A stretch of DNA of 64,000 nucleotides from Podospora bellae-mahoneyi. Its lineage: Eukaryota > Ascomycota > Sordariomycetes > Sordariales > Podosporaceae. Position 1 is the first letter of the stretch, and every line of letters begins with the position of its first letter. Shown here piece by piece: positions 32,392 to 43,386 of the stretch. The stretch covers positions 3,534,001 through 3,598,000 of the forward strand of contig NC_085881.1 of the NCBI RefSeq assembly GCF_035222275.1. Reading direction: 5' to 3'. The notes under the pieces were generated by a model that did not search any database, was not told the DNA's origin, and saw only the letters and a program-made list of their open reading frames with translations. Position numbers and translations under genes: made by a program.

Positions 32392-33342
32392 AAAAAGACC
32401 GTTGGTTTTTGGCGGGGTATTCCTCAAAAATGAAAAGGATAAAGAAAACGTCGAGTGAGAAACCGATGAAATGGTCTATATATCTCAACTCAACTCAATT
32501 CTCTCTCGGCTGTGTCTCAACAAGACCGGGAAGAAGGATACCACCAAAAAGCGCAATGGCTCCAATGGCTAGGCTGAGGAAAGATATTTGAATGCTGAAG
32601 AGGGTGAGCGATGACTCTTCTCTTGTCCCCTGGTCCTGAGTGAAGTGGGGAGGGGTGTAATCTTTAAATATCAATAGTTAGCGCATTGGATGCCTTATAT
32701 ATAAAATTCAATAAAAGCAGAGAACCCCTCCCCCCCGGAGACGCCCGGCTGCTGCTGTCTGTCGTGAAGAGGTGAGTGAGAACGTGCAGTTCCTCGTGGG
32801 GCTTCGGGTGAGACACATATGCCCACTACCTACTACAGTCACATGCTGCGCGGCGGGAGGGGATTGGAATTGGTAGGTTCGGGCAAGTGGAAGTATCCAG
32901 ATGTTTTCGTGCTCGTGCAATGCGGGATATGACCAACCATCTCGTGAAAATGAAAATGAAGGGGTAGGTGATGTGCAAGTACCTTTTTTATGTGGTGTAT
33001 ATACTGACACCCCAAAGGTCCAGGCGCAGGTGCCGCAGGTGTAGGTAGGTGGGCGGGCAAAATCCTCGTCCAGTAGTAGCAATTGGTTTTCAATGCAGTT
33101 GTTGAAGAAATAAAGCCACACTCCCAAAAGAAAGCGGTATAACCTCTCGGTCTAGACAACCGGAAGGGATGTTTCGCCTTAACAACCTGGGCGAGTGCTC
33201 CGCATAAAAAACCGGAGAGAGTGAGATATCGGAGACGGAGGGGTGGTGGTAGTAAGAAAAAAAAGAATTAAGAAGCGGATGACTCCTCCGTTCAACACAA
33301 GCAATCAAGCCCCTGGTCCTGGTTCTCCAAAATGTAACAAGG

Positions 33343-33410
33343 AAGAGAGAGAGAGAGAGAGAGAGAGAAGAAAAATGCAAGAGAGAGAGAGAGAAAGAGA
33401 GAGAGAGGAG
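33343..33410. repeat. Interrupted (GA)n microsatellite
   Basis: Two GA-rich blocks separated by AAGAAAAATGCAA, about 1.0-1.1 kb upstream of the HOM3 start codon. Such tracts exclude nucleosomes in some promoters; no role is shown here. Confidence 0.95.
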
Positions 33411-34461
33411 ACACAAAGGCCGATCCGGTAAAAAATCCCCCAAGGTAATCGAGCAACAACCCACACACCCCCAATACGACCGAGTCACAACTGACAACAA
33501 CCCGGGAAGGGGAAGGGAAGGGATATCGGACGCTCGTTTACCGCGCCGGTACAGGCGTCTGGGGACCGCTGCGCTTGTTAGAGACCGCCTACTTCGGAGG
33601 CAGGGTTTTCGTGACTTTGCTGTCATTCATCAGAAACTCGCTGCTGGAGTACCTAGGAGTGTGGGGCCCGCCCGCCTGTGGTGGGGTCCTGTCTGAAGTT
33701 TCGCGAACCGCCACGCTGGAGTGCATGTGAGATTTCGACAAGGAGAAATCGAGTTCCTGGCCACTTGCAGGCCACTTGTTCGTGGGTCTCGATGGATATG
33801 AATCGTGGTTGTTGCTGTTCAAGTCTGCATCTGACGTCGTAATGGCCCTTGAACGTGAACATCACGGTCATATTTGGAAGGATACACACACGGACGGGAA
33901 CATCTTCAGAGAGTAGAACAATTTCAAAAAGCTCTTTCAAAATCGCCACAAAATCACGCCTTCGGGAGGCAACAATGCCTTCCACCCAGGCAATCAACAC
34001 CACCTAATATACAATTGTTCTCTCCTCTTCCTCTCAAGCAAAAAAAAAAAAAATGATCTTTTGGTCTAAAAGAGCTAGGTATATCCGTATATGCCCCATT
34101 TTCGCCAAATTTTTGAACACCTTTTCCCTTTTTCTGTCTCTGTTTCCCATGTGTCGAGTGGAGATTTCCGCTCACCCTGAATCCCGAATGATGTACACTC
34201 ATTAATCCATAAATGCAGCCACATCTTTCCTGTATATAGACAGACGCCTCTCCCTATATATGAATATGCAAATTCCGCGGTGGTTAGGTCCCGTCTTTCA
34301 TATGCGACGGGCACACGCGAACAATCGGCTTCTCCGTTCTCTCAAGGAGCTCAGATATCTGGGTCCATTAAGGTGATCGCACACCAGTCACCGATCGAGC
34401 AACCCGTTAACCTTGAGCATATCGTAAAGAGGATGTCTCCTCCCAGATATCCCTAGTTCAT

Positions 34462-36897
34462 TTACCGCTTCTTCTCCTCAACCTCCTCAACCCCTTCAGA
34501 ATGCTCATCATACTCTTCCTCCTCCTGCTCCTCCAAGTCCTCCTCAATCTCCTCAGCCTCGGTAATACGAGGACTGGCCGACGTGGGGACATCAGCGCCA
34601 GACATCTGCCACTCCATAAGCTTGCTGAAAGCGCTGTTGGGGTTGTTGCTCAGCTCAGTGTAGCTGCCGATTTCGGCCACGGTGCCTTCGCTGGACAGAA
34701 CAATGATCTTGTCCGACCGTTTGATGGTGGAGAGTCTGTGGGCAATCGAGATGGTGGTGCTGCGTCCCTTGAGCAATTCGGCAAGGGCAGAGTTGACGAG
34801 AGTCTCGGATTCGGCGTCAAGTGCCGAGGTCGCCTCATCCAGGAGCAAAATATCGGGATCCTTGAGGAGAGCGCGAGCAATGGCGATGCGTTGCTTCTGC
34901 CCACCCGAGAGCTGGGCTCCACGGGCACCAACCTGCGTTTCCAAACCATCAGGGAAGTCGCTGATGAAACCGCAGTTGGCCTTTTGAGCAGCCGCAATGA
35001 TCTCCCATCTCTTAGCTTCGGGCCGTCCATACGAGATATTCTCGGCAATGGTACCCGAAAAGAGCACGGGCTCCTGTGCGACCATGCCGATGCGTCGCCT
35101 AAGCGATTTGACGTTCATGGTCGAAATATCGACGCCATTGATAGTGATAGTGCCTGACGTTGGGTTGTAGAAGCGAAGCAACATGGAGGCTACAGTGGAC
35201 TTGCCACCGCCAGAGGGACCAACAATACAGACATTGCTGCCAGAAGGAATCTCGAAATCAAGGCCGTTGAAGATAGCCACCGCCGGTCTCGTGGGGTAAG
35301 CAAAGTGGACGTTGGAAAACTTGATAGGGCCCTGCGCCGACTTGACTTTCGTGCCGACAGTTTGGTGAATGCTGGGCTTTCGGTCCTGGAGCTCAAAAAG
35401 ACGACTAGCAGCACCAACACCCTTCATCAGTTCCGAGTAGAAGCCGCTGACACCGAACAAACTGGACCCTGCAAAGACAGTGTACATCATAAAAGACGTC
35501 AAGTCACCCAATGTCATGGCCCCAGTCCGAACAAGGTTGCCTCCCACAATGAGCATGGCCAGGATAGTCATGTTGCCCGCCCAACTGGTAGAAGCGAAGA
35601 ATGTGCCAGAAATGATGGCATCCCGTCTGCCGAGCGCAAAGATCTTCTTGACCTGCTTGCTGTACCGTCCAATCTCTTGAACCTCGCCGGCAAAAGCCTG
35701 GCTCGTCTTGATGTTGCCCAACCTTTCCTCTGCAATCTTCATAAGCGTGCCGACATTCTTTTGAATCTGTCGACTGAGGTTGCGAATCGAACGGCCGTAC
35801 AAGACAGCGCCGATACCGATAGGAGGGACCATAACAAGGATAATAGACGTCAGCTTCGGGCTTAGCCAAGCCATGGCGACAAACCCAGCAGCACCGCTAA
35901 CCAAAGATCGAAGACCATCCGAGACGTTCTGCGTGATACTCTTGCCGACAATGACCGTATCCGAGTTGAGCCTTGAGATCAAGTCACCGACCCGGTTGGC
36001 ATCAAAGAACTCGGCATCCTGAACATACGTCCTCCGGTAAAGCTGCGTCCTCAACCTAGCCACAACGCGCTCGCCAACAATTCTGAGCAGAATAATCCGC
36101 CCAAAGTTGGCAGTCGCACCAATGGTAAGCACAGCAGCAAGTCCGCAAAAGAACTGTGTCAGAGTAAGCCCAAATAGCCTAACCTCGTCGGCATCTTCCT
36201 TGGTGGAGAGATCCAGAATACGGCCCACGGAGAAGGGAATCGACATGGTGACACTGGAAGAAATGAGCAGCAGGACAAAGGCCACGCCCAGCCATCTGAG
36301 CTCAGGCCGGGCGATCTTGATCAGACGCCAGACCTCAGCCCAGCCAGGCTTGCCTTCCTGACCTTTCCCTTCCTTGGACAAGCGCGCCGCCATGTTGATG
36401 TGCGCAGCCTTGGCCGCCTTTGCGCTCTTTTGGAATCCATGTGCCTTGAGGTGCTGGTCCACCTCTTCCTCCTTTTCCTCTTGTTCCTCTTGTGTTGAAG
36501 ACTGCTGGTCCTTTTTGGCAACAGCCTGCTCTGGGTTTGGTGGTGACGTAGATAACCGGCGAAGAATGTTGATCGGCGACGTCCATGTTGGCTGGGCAAC
36601 CCTAGGTCGTAGTCCGAGTGATGATTGTGGTGAACATGTTGGTGTTGCTGCCGCGGGGGTCCTCCCCGCTCCCACGCGGGAGGAGAAGTGGCGGCAGGGT
36701 TGGAGCTTCGCGGGAGCTGCGGCCGAGGATGGCCTCAGCGTCTGGAACGCATCCCGGGATAATATCAGCGACGCTGGTGATGGTGAAGGTGCGAGTAAGG
36801 GCGCATTTGCATAGCCTATCCCGCCTGCACATAATGTGCGTTGCGGGAGCAGAGCCGCGCGGCGAAAAGCAGCCGCTGCGACCGCCCCCGAAACCAT
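34462..36897 (-). CDS. MDL1: MDL1-type mitochondrial ABC half-transporter
   Basis: Inner-membrane ABCB-family half-transporter; yeast Mdl1 exports peptides produced by the m-AAA protease from the matrix. One exon, 811 residues. An N-terminal Arg/Ala/Ser-rich presequence is followed by a six-helix transmembrane domain (about 200-500). The nucleotide-binding domain has Walker A GPSGGGKST (about 556), signature LSGGQKQR (about 659), Walker B ILLLDEATSALD (about 683) and the H-loop in IAHRLSTIK. The C-terminus is a very acidic tail (EEIEEDLEEQEEEEYDEH), which is unusual beside the basic presequence. MDL2 is the other candidate identity, but the ABCB10-like SVTMSIPFSVGRILD region favours MDL1. HOM3 and THR1 flank it on the same strand. 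Confidence 0.9.
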   Translation of the reverse strand: MVSGAVAAAAFRRAALLPQRTLCAGGIGYANAPLLAPSPSPASLILSRDAFQTLRPSSAAAPAKLQPCRHFSSRVGAGRTPAAATPTCSPQSSLGLRPRVAQPTWTSPINILRRLSTSPPNPEQAVAKKDQQSSTQEEQEEKEEEVDQHLKAHGFQKSAKAAKAAHINMAARLSKEGKGQEGKPGWAEVWRLIKIARPELRWLGVAFVLLLISSSVTMSIPFSVGRILDLSTKEDADEVRLFGLTLTQFFCGLAAVLTIGATANFGRIILLRIVGERVVARLRTQLYRRTYVQDAEFFDANRVGDLISRLNSDTVIVGKSITQNVSDGLRSLVSGAAGFVAMAWLSPKLTSIILVMVPPIGIGAVLYGRSIRNLSRQIQKNVGTLMKIAEERLGNIKTSQAFAGEVQEIGRYSKQVKKIFALGRRDAIISGTFFASTSWAGNMTILAMLIVGGNLVRTGAMTLGDLTSFMMYTVFAGSSLFGVSGFYSELMKGVGAASRLFELQDRKPSIHQTVGTKVKSAQGPIKFSNVHFAYPTRPAVAIFNGLDFEIPSGSNVCIVGPSGGGKSTVASMLLRFYNPTSGTITINGVDISTMNVKSLRRRIGMVAQEPVLFSGTIAENISYGRPEAKRWEIIAAAQKANCGFISDFPDGLETQVGARGAQLSGGQKQRIAIARALLKDPDILLLDEATSALDAESETLVNSALAELLKGRSTTISIAHRLSTIKRSDKIIVLSSEGTVAEIGSYTELSNNPNSAFSKLMEWQMSGADVPTSASPRITEAEEIEEDLEEQEEEEYDEHSEGVEEVEEKKR

Positions 36898-37885
36898 GAC
36901 GAGTGCTTTCTAAGCTCGAACTGGCTGTATGAGAGAATTCTAAGTCGTTGTTGGGATGGAAGTGGGCCTCGCTATCTCGAGAAGATCCAATATTCGGGGG
37001 TTGTCATGTCGACCAGGCGCAGGCCGTAGTGTGCGCAGTTGTCGGCCTCAGGGCGCGTCGAATTCCATGTGAATCACGGAGCAATGGGGGAGCGGAAGTG
37101 AATAGAAGAAAAATCGCGGCTCGGATGGATGAGGTTCGGTCGCAGTCCCGGCCGCCAAATGGGATCCCTGTCGATAAATTGCTGGGCATCGGGATTCCGT
37201 CATCCTAATCGCCGAGGCGGCAAGCGTGGGGTCCACTGTGCGGTTTGAGCCTGAACGGGCCGGATGCGGTTTTTCTTCGTGGCTTCCCGGTGCCTGCCAG
37301 GTGGCAGGTGCAATTGCTCTTGGCATCATTCAGTGTAGACATATGACCAAACTTAATCCCAAGCACCACCTCCATAAGAGCCTACGAGCCTAGCCGATGC
37401 CAGTGAAGCGTAATGCCTCCGCTTGATCGCTATCTAATTCAGCAACAAAACTATACACCTTGGAAAATCCTGATTCGGAGGAAAGCCTCAACTCCAGTCC
37501 AATTGCCGTCATCTCTCAAGTGATTTTGGGAGAGAATCAAGGTCAAGGTAGAGTGGTTTTGGTTTTGGTTGTGCTTGCGGGCGGTTTTTCCCGTCTTGTC
37601 ATGCGCAGTCGCTTAAAAGAGAGAATATTTGCCCCTGAATAAGAGCAAGTTGCGCATCAAATCTACACCTTTATATGCCACCACATGTTGTACATGCGCA
37701 GAAAGGGCAAATTTATATTTCACAAGATAACAGATACGTAACTCACGTAACAGGAAGTAAGCCTTCAAGATACCGTTCAACCGGGTATCATTTTCATGCT
37801 TTTTTTATATCCCATCTATCTATCATTATTTATATCTTAAACCCCCTTTTCGCCACCCTCTCTTCCATCCCTCTCTTGTCTCCGT
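36898..37885. other. Intergenic region between MDL1 and THR1
   Basis: About 990 bp: MDL1 promoter and THR1 3' UTR. The part near THR1 (37620-37860) is AT-rich. No gene was recognised. Confidence 0.45.
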
Positions 37886-39116
37886 TTACTTTGTCCTCAC
37901 CACCGTCGTCCCCTCCGCCGGCTCCAGCACCTTCCAGCTGCACGTAATCTTGTTCTCCTCAAACTTCTTGATAATCCTGCTGGCAATCTCCTCAAAGTTG
38001 CTCGTCGCCAACGCCAGAATCGTCGGCCCGGCACCAGACAAGCAAACGCCCAACAGCCCCGGCTGCGTAGCAGTAGTCATGCTCTCCACAATCTCCGTCA
38101 GCCCCGGAATGAGCGTCTGCCTGTACGGCTGGTGCAGCTTATCCTGCATAGCAAGATAGATCAGCTCCGGATCAGGCGGGCTCTGGCCCAGCGCAACCGG
38201 CAAAAGCGCTATCCTCTGGAGGTTGAATGTCTGTTTCCCATAAAAATCAGCATCACTTAACCCCCCACTGTCCCTTCCTCACCCATCCAGAAAACGAAAA
38301 AAAAAGAAAAGAAAAAAAAAAAAAGAAAAAAAAACTTACCACATCGTTTCTAGGATACTCCGCCGGCAAAACCTGCCTCGCCTTCGCCGTAGGCACCTCA
38401 AACTCGGGAATGATGGCCACAGCCTTGATCTCCCCCGCCCAAGGGAACTTGATATGGTGCCCAATCCCCACCGGCGGCTCAGGAGGTCTATCCCCCGTGT
38501 CAACTCCCCCCTGCGGCGCAGGCAACACCTCACTGAGCGGGATCTCCACCCTCGCCGTGTCCTCGGGCGTCAACGGCTTCAGGTAAGTCCCGACAAACCC
38601 GCCAAACAACGAAGCCCCAACATTGTCAGGATGTCTCTCTGTCCCATATATCAGCAACCGTTTCCCCAAATCATCCCAAAAAGACTCACCAATCATCAAA
38701 ATAAAATCAAACAACCTCTCCATGGTCAAATGGTGCAACCCGCCCACCTCCTTCCCTAACATCACCCCCGCCACAACCGCCGTCCCGCTCGACCCAAGCC
38801 CCCTCCCCAACGGAATAGGGTTCTTGACATGGACGTGCGTGTTCTTGGGAAAGGCCCTCTGGTCGTGACACCGGAGCACGTACAGCGCCACCCTCGTGAT
38901 GAGATTCACCTCCGGGTCGAGGGAAATCTCATCCTCCCCTTCCCCTTCGTATGTGATCTTGCAGTTGAGGGGGTAATTCTCTGTTGAAGATGCAGGTGGG
39001 TCGACAGTGACGTGCAGCTCCAGGAACATTGACAGGGCGAGGCCGATGACGTCGAAGCCCGGGCCGATATTGGCGGAGGAGCAAGGGGATCTGATGACAA
39101 AAGATTGGGAGGCCAT
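37886..39116 (-). CDS. THR1: Homoserine kinase
   Basis: GHMP-family kinase that phosphorylates homoserine on the way to threonine. Exons on the minus strand are 39116-38690, 38638-38340 and 38230-37886, giving 356 residues, the family's usual length. The N-terminus SFVIRSPCSSANIGPGFDV is typical. The ATP-binding GHMP motif is PLGRGLGSSGTAVVAG (about 102-117). The first intron is only 51 nt and stop-free. Removing it restores the conserved LMIERHPDNV, while keeping it inserts 17 foreign residues. The second intron (109 nt) has a long pyrimidine run straight after the donor. The C-terminal GHMP part has CLSGAGPTILAL. A TGAGTCG near-match to the CPC1 site lies about 130 bp upstream (39246-39252). 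Confidence 0.95.
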
Positions 39117-39635
39117 GCTTGCTGGTTGAGGAGAGAAGAAGGGGTGTTACAAAGGGGTTGTGATGTCGGGAAGAGCCGCTCCCGTCGTGTGTGTGTCACT
39201 CTCTCACAGCCAAAACGTGTGAGTGGTCTGTGTAACACCTGGTGAATGAGTCGAAATATTTTTGTTGGAGAACCATCTGCCCGCGCATCCGCATCCACCC
39301 ACCGGGTCAACCCCCGATCACGGAGTGTGGGGTCGCAGCCCACCCCTCCAGGGCCTGAGCGCCGCCAACTTGGCTGAAAGTGCCCCGGGCCGCTTGTAAC
39401 CGCTGCAACCTACGCAGTACATTCACCTGATACTAAATTAAATTCACAATGATCAACAGTATCATGCCAAAAACACTGCTTGTATTGCATAATGAACTAA
39501 TCCTACCAAACGTTGCAGCAAACAAGGGACCCGAATGTGTTCCTTCATCCATCACCCACAGAAGACGATTCAGCCATCCTATCATCTCACCTGTTACGAT
39601 AAATCTGTCCAGCAGCCAGAATAATAACAACTCAA
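39117..39635. other. Intergenic region between THR1 and the aspartic protease
   Basis: About 520 bp: THR1 promoter and the 3' UTR of the protease gene. No other feature was recognised. Confidence 0.45.
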
Positions 39636-41103
39636 CTAGCAATCAGAAGGGCAGACGAAGGCAGAATTGGCGATGCAGACCGACTTCTTGGCAGGGCTCT
39701 TGTCGAGCGTGCAAATCACCTTCTGCGCACCATCACCGTCCTTGGATGGCTCGGGAGCCTTCTGCTCCTTCTCGATCTTGGGAACGGCACCAAAGCGCGA
39801 GTTGCCCTGGTCCCAAATAGCGTAGATGGACTTCAAGAACGTGTCTCCAAGAATATCAAACGGCATGGAACCGCGGGACTGGACACCGCCGTAATAATTG
39901 CTCTCATCGGCTTCCGCAAAAATGAGATCCTCTTTCTGGATGACAAACTCTTTCCCACCGACAGCCACGCTAAAATCTGGAAGACTGTCAACCTTGATAG
40001 ACTTGGGGATGAGATAGCCCTGGTACTTCTCGCTGTAGGCAGCTCCGTCGATCTTCTTGTACAGAGCGTCACAAGCCTCGTCTGAGATGAGCGCGAGGGT
40101 AGTGCCAGTGTCAGCAATGGCCTTGTTGTCAGACAGTTCGATCTTGTCACCATCAACGCTGGCACTCGTGCTGTCGAACATCCAGAAACCCTGAGAGTTG
40201 TCCACCTTGGCCCAGGTGATCTCCTCTCCGCATTTCTTGACCAGATCTTGATCGATCCAGCCAAAGGTATAGAAAGACTCGGGCTTGAGATCACGAGAGC
40301 TATAAAAGGCCGATGTGAATAGCTCGGCTTCCTTGGGGATATCCTCCTGCTCAATCATGTTGTCGACTGGGGTTGGCTGAGGATCGCGGATGCCCATGGT
40401 CGAGTGTACAGTGTTGATCTGCTTGAAAGCCAGTCCAAGGAGACCGCCCATGACGCCCTGGCTGAATTGAGAGGACACATGCTTCGCCACCTCAACCGCT
40501 TGTTTCTTGATGACGAGGCCACCAATGGAGATGGTATCCTGGCCAACAAAGCCGGACGCAGAGCTGCCATCACCGTACTCGATCTTCCAGCTTTTGTTGT
40601 GCATAGGTGCGAAGGTGCTGGACTGATCGTTCTTGAAAGCATCCGGACGAACCTGTGTTGGTAACTGTCAGCAGGCCATAGCAATCTGAAGGGGAGACGT
40701 TGTAGCAACATACCCAGAGGTCGGCAGAGCCAGTGTCAAAGTCCAATAGGACTTTCTGAGGAGGGGTACCGATCAACACCTCGCAAAGGTACTCCATGTC
40801 ACCTTGTTGGTCTTGGGCCCCAACCTCTCCCGGCTTGTTGTCTCCCGTCTTCTCAACGAGAGAGGTCCACATGTCGCGTATGGCCCCCACGGCAAACTTG
40901 CCAGAGGTCCAGTTGGTGCTCGGGTCGCGGATCTTGCCGGAAGTAAGAGGGCCTGGCTTGGTGGGCTGGAGGCCATAGCGGTTGATGGCAGAAGCGTAGG
41001 CCTTGGTGCCATGGCGCTGGAACTTGCTGTTGGGGATGGCCTTGACTTTGTGCAGGCCGAGCTCGGCGCGGAGCTTGGACTGGGCAATGAAGATAGACTC
41101 CAT
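39636..41103 (-). CDS. Pepsin-type (A1) aspartic protease
   Basis: Family A1 endopeptidase related to penicillopepsin-like fungal enzymes. Exons on the minus strand are 41103-40714 and 40652-39636 (61-nt intron, GTATGT donor), giving 468 residues. The two catalytic motifs are intact: DFDTGSADLWV (Asp about 123) and AIADTGTTLALI (Asp about 311). The flap tyrosine lies in IEYGDGSSASGFV. The N-terminal propeptide contains the family's YASAINRYGLQPTKPGPL segment. With the ATG used here there is no signal peptide. An in-frame ATG at 41235 would add 44 residues with a hydrophobic LLLLSLL stretch, so the start, and with it secretion, is undecided. The C-terminus has a charged linker followed by a tail with four cysteines. 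Confidence 0.88.
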
Positions 41104-41906
41104 GATGTTGTGTTGGTGGTGTGGGTTTTGGTAGTTGGGAGAGTCTTGGGTGTAGTTGGTGGTGAGTAGAGAAAGGAGAAGCAGTTGTTGAAGGCTGAGG
41201 GTGGTGGTTTTGCTAAAGTAGGATGGTATTACCATAGGAAATCAAGTAGGAAATGAATGGGAAAACCGAAGAGGTGGTTCGTTTGCTTAAATAAGACTCA
41301 TGCTGTCATGTGTGACTGGGTTGATGTCTGGATGGAAAGAACGAGGTGACCTTCCCCGCGCGGAGGAGCTCACACATGATGGCTGCCTTGGTACCAGCCG
41401 TCAATTTCCGTTGTCGCTCTTTCCTCTCCATGATGGCTATGTTGATAACGCGCGCAAACCGCAGTCGTGTGTGACTCAAATCGCAGAAGCATTACGTCGA
41501 CAGCAGGAAGGGCGTAATGACAGAGCATTGTCATCGGTCGGCTGGTTGTAACGGCCGAGACTGGTGTTGACAAGTGTTATCTGAAGCAGAGCCGCGGTGA
41601 GCCGTGGTGTTACCAGTTCCATGGTGTTTACCATGTGACAAAAGGTGCGACTGCTTCTTTTGACCGGTTGATACCAAGATTGTTTGCCTTGTCGCAGAGC
41701 CTGTTTATGAGCCATCCCGATAAGCCAGTCAACTGTGTTTCTCCAGCAAAACTCGCCCAGCCTCCCATGAGCCTTACACGAACCTCTGCCGCGGATTTTC
41801 TATCACAGTAGACTCAGCATACTGCTATGGTCTACGTAGGCCGCCTCATGATGCCACAGGTGACAGAATTGGCTTGCCACGCGTTTGACATGGCTGGAGA
41901 ATCATC
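41104..41906. promoter_or_regulatory. Upstream region of the aspartic protease
   Basis: About 800 bp between the protease start and the ABZ2 stop, both on the minus strand. The first 130 bp may be coding if the ATG at 41235 is used. A TATA-like TTAAATAA lies near 41286. No gene was recognised. Confidence 0.4.
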
Positions 41907-42777
41907 TCATGGGTTCAGTTTTACCCGCCCAAGTATGAACCCTCTAACTCCGGTGCTCAGCCAGCATTTTTCTCCATCAACCAGAGACTGAGCTAAAACA
42001 ACCTCCTCAACAACAAGTCCCCTACCCAAACCCGTTAGAACATCGCCCCATACCAATCATCCCCTTCTTATAAACATACCTCTCCAGAGCCCACCTCCTG
42101 GTGGTACCATCCTGCCCACCATGCCATTCTTTATCAGTCTCCTTATTCACGAACGGTGTGACCCATTTCCCATCCCGAAAGAAATAAGGCGTGCTAATCG
42201 ACCCCTCCATTACCGACCCATCCTTGCTATCCACAATCAAGACTTCCCTGGAAATCGTGGGTGACGTGATACCGGCCCGTTGCCTCGCCTCCTCGTATAC
42301 TTGTCTCTGGCTGGTCTTGTAATGTGTGAACTCTGATGGATTGACGTTGTCTGTTGTGTCGACTACCACTTCGAACACACTGCCTGAGTACAAGTCCAGT
42401 GTAGGGAGGTCTAGTGTTGTTGGAAAGAGTCTTGAGAGGGGGACTGATGGGACGGGAGCGGACGTCACTGTTAGTTTCCCGTTCTGGAAAATGTTCACCC
42501 TTACTCGGGCTGGCTGGTCTTTTTGAGCGAGATGAGCTGTGATATTGTCCGCCAAAAGTTGAAGTCCAACGTCACCAGTGAGAGAAGAGATGACAGAGTC
42601 CCATTTCCAATGATGAGCTGCGCGAAGCATGCGGTCGCGGTGGTAGTCTAGCATGTAAAAGGGAGAGGAGTGGCCATGGTTCCAGCTTGCGTGGGTGAAG
42701 TCTGGGTGGGAGTGAACTTGGAGGAGGGCAGGGTCGTAACGAAGAGAAGTAAAGATCTGAAAATCGGACGATGCCAT
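41907..42777 (-). CDS. ABZ2: 4-amino-4-deoxychorismate lyase (class IV PLP enzyme, ABZ2-like)
   Basis: PLP-dependent lyase that releases pyruvate from aminodeoxychorismate to make p-aminobenzoate for folate. Exons on the minus strand are 42777-42080 and 42021-41907 (58-nt intron, GTATGT donor), giving 270 residues. The N-terminal FTSLRYDP start, the LDYHRDRMLRAA block and the PLP-lysine region HYKTSQRQVYEEARQRAG (Lys about 154) fit the family. GSVMEGSISTPYFFRDGKW and TTRRWALERGL follow. The second exon supplies GLVVEEVVLAQ and the closing LSTGVRGFILGRV. Without splicing the frame ends 22 residues after the donor and loses this conserved end. Divergent from TOM70. Confidence 0.9.
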
Positions 42778-43386
42778 TTTGAATCAAGAATTGAATAAAA
42801 GTGTTGAGCTATCTCCCAAAATCAAGCTGTAATTTGATTACTTCCTGATACTGCCCAAAAGCGACCCCTCCTAAATTGCCCCTGAGGGTTACTGTGGGGA
42901 CCCGCAGCGTTCTGTGTTGACACAAGACAAATTATTGGTGCCTCAGGTTGCAATGCTGCTTCTGCTTGGTGTTGGTGGGGGTGGAGCTTGGACCTTGATT
43001 AGCAAAGAGTGAAGTCACCGTTTTCTTATCGGTGGCAGGAGGCAAGTCCAAAAGGTGTGCCAGGTCAGGTTCCGGAAAAACCGCGTGGTGGAGCAGGTTG
43101 CAGCAGTCGCAATTGGCGGGCCGCGCTGGACCAATTTTTTTTGATCAAGCTTCCATGGCTTGCTGTCGGCTGCTCAGTTGCTGGGAGAGACGTCAAGGCT
43201 TTGCTTCGCAGGATATTCACGAATAATCTGCATCACCAACCCGGCCATCCACCCACACCCAGTCCAGTGTTGAGTGGCTTGTTATCTCACTTTTTTTTTG
43301 TTATCGTCCCTTCCCAGTCTTGACCACCTATATCATCTTTCTCCGGCTGAGCCCTTCACTAAGCGCTCCCTGCACCCAAAAGAGCC
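42778..43386. promoter_or_regulatory. Divergent ABZ2/TOM70 promoter region
   Basis: A 609-bp intergene between two start codons. A T-tract at about 43290-43299 precedes TOM70. No consensus site was identified. Confidence 0.4.

Larger units (their letters stand above)
32307..34461. other. Long intergene between HOM3 and MDL1
   Basis: About 2.15 kb that serves as HOM3 upstream region and MDL1 3' region, both on the minus strand. It holds the TGACTCA site and a GA microsatellite, plus short A/T tracts (34040-34053). A 116-codon minus-strand frame at 33653-34003 has no recognisable motif and I do not call it. A long HOM3 5' leader is possible. Confidence 0.5.

Noticed and set aside
33653-34003. 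116-codon minus-strand frame upstream of HOM3
   Set aside because: No recognisable motif, no neighbouring frame to extend it, and composition like the surrounding non-coding DNA.
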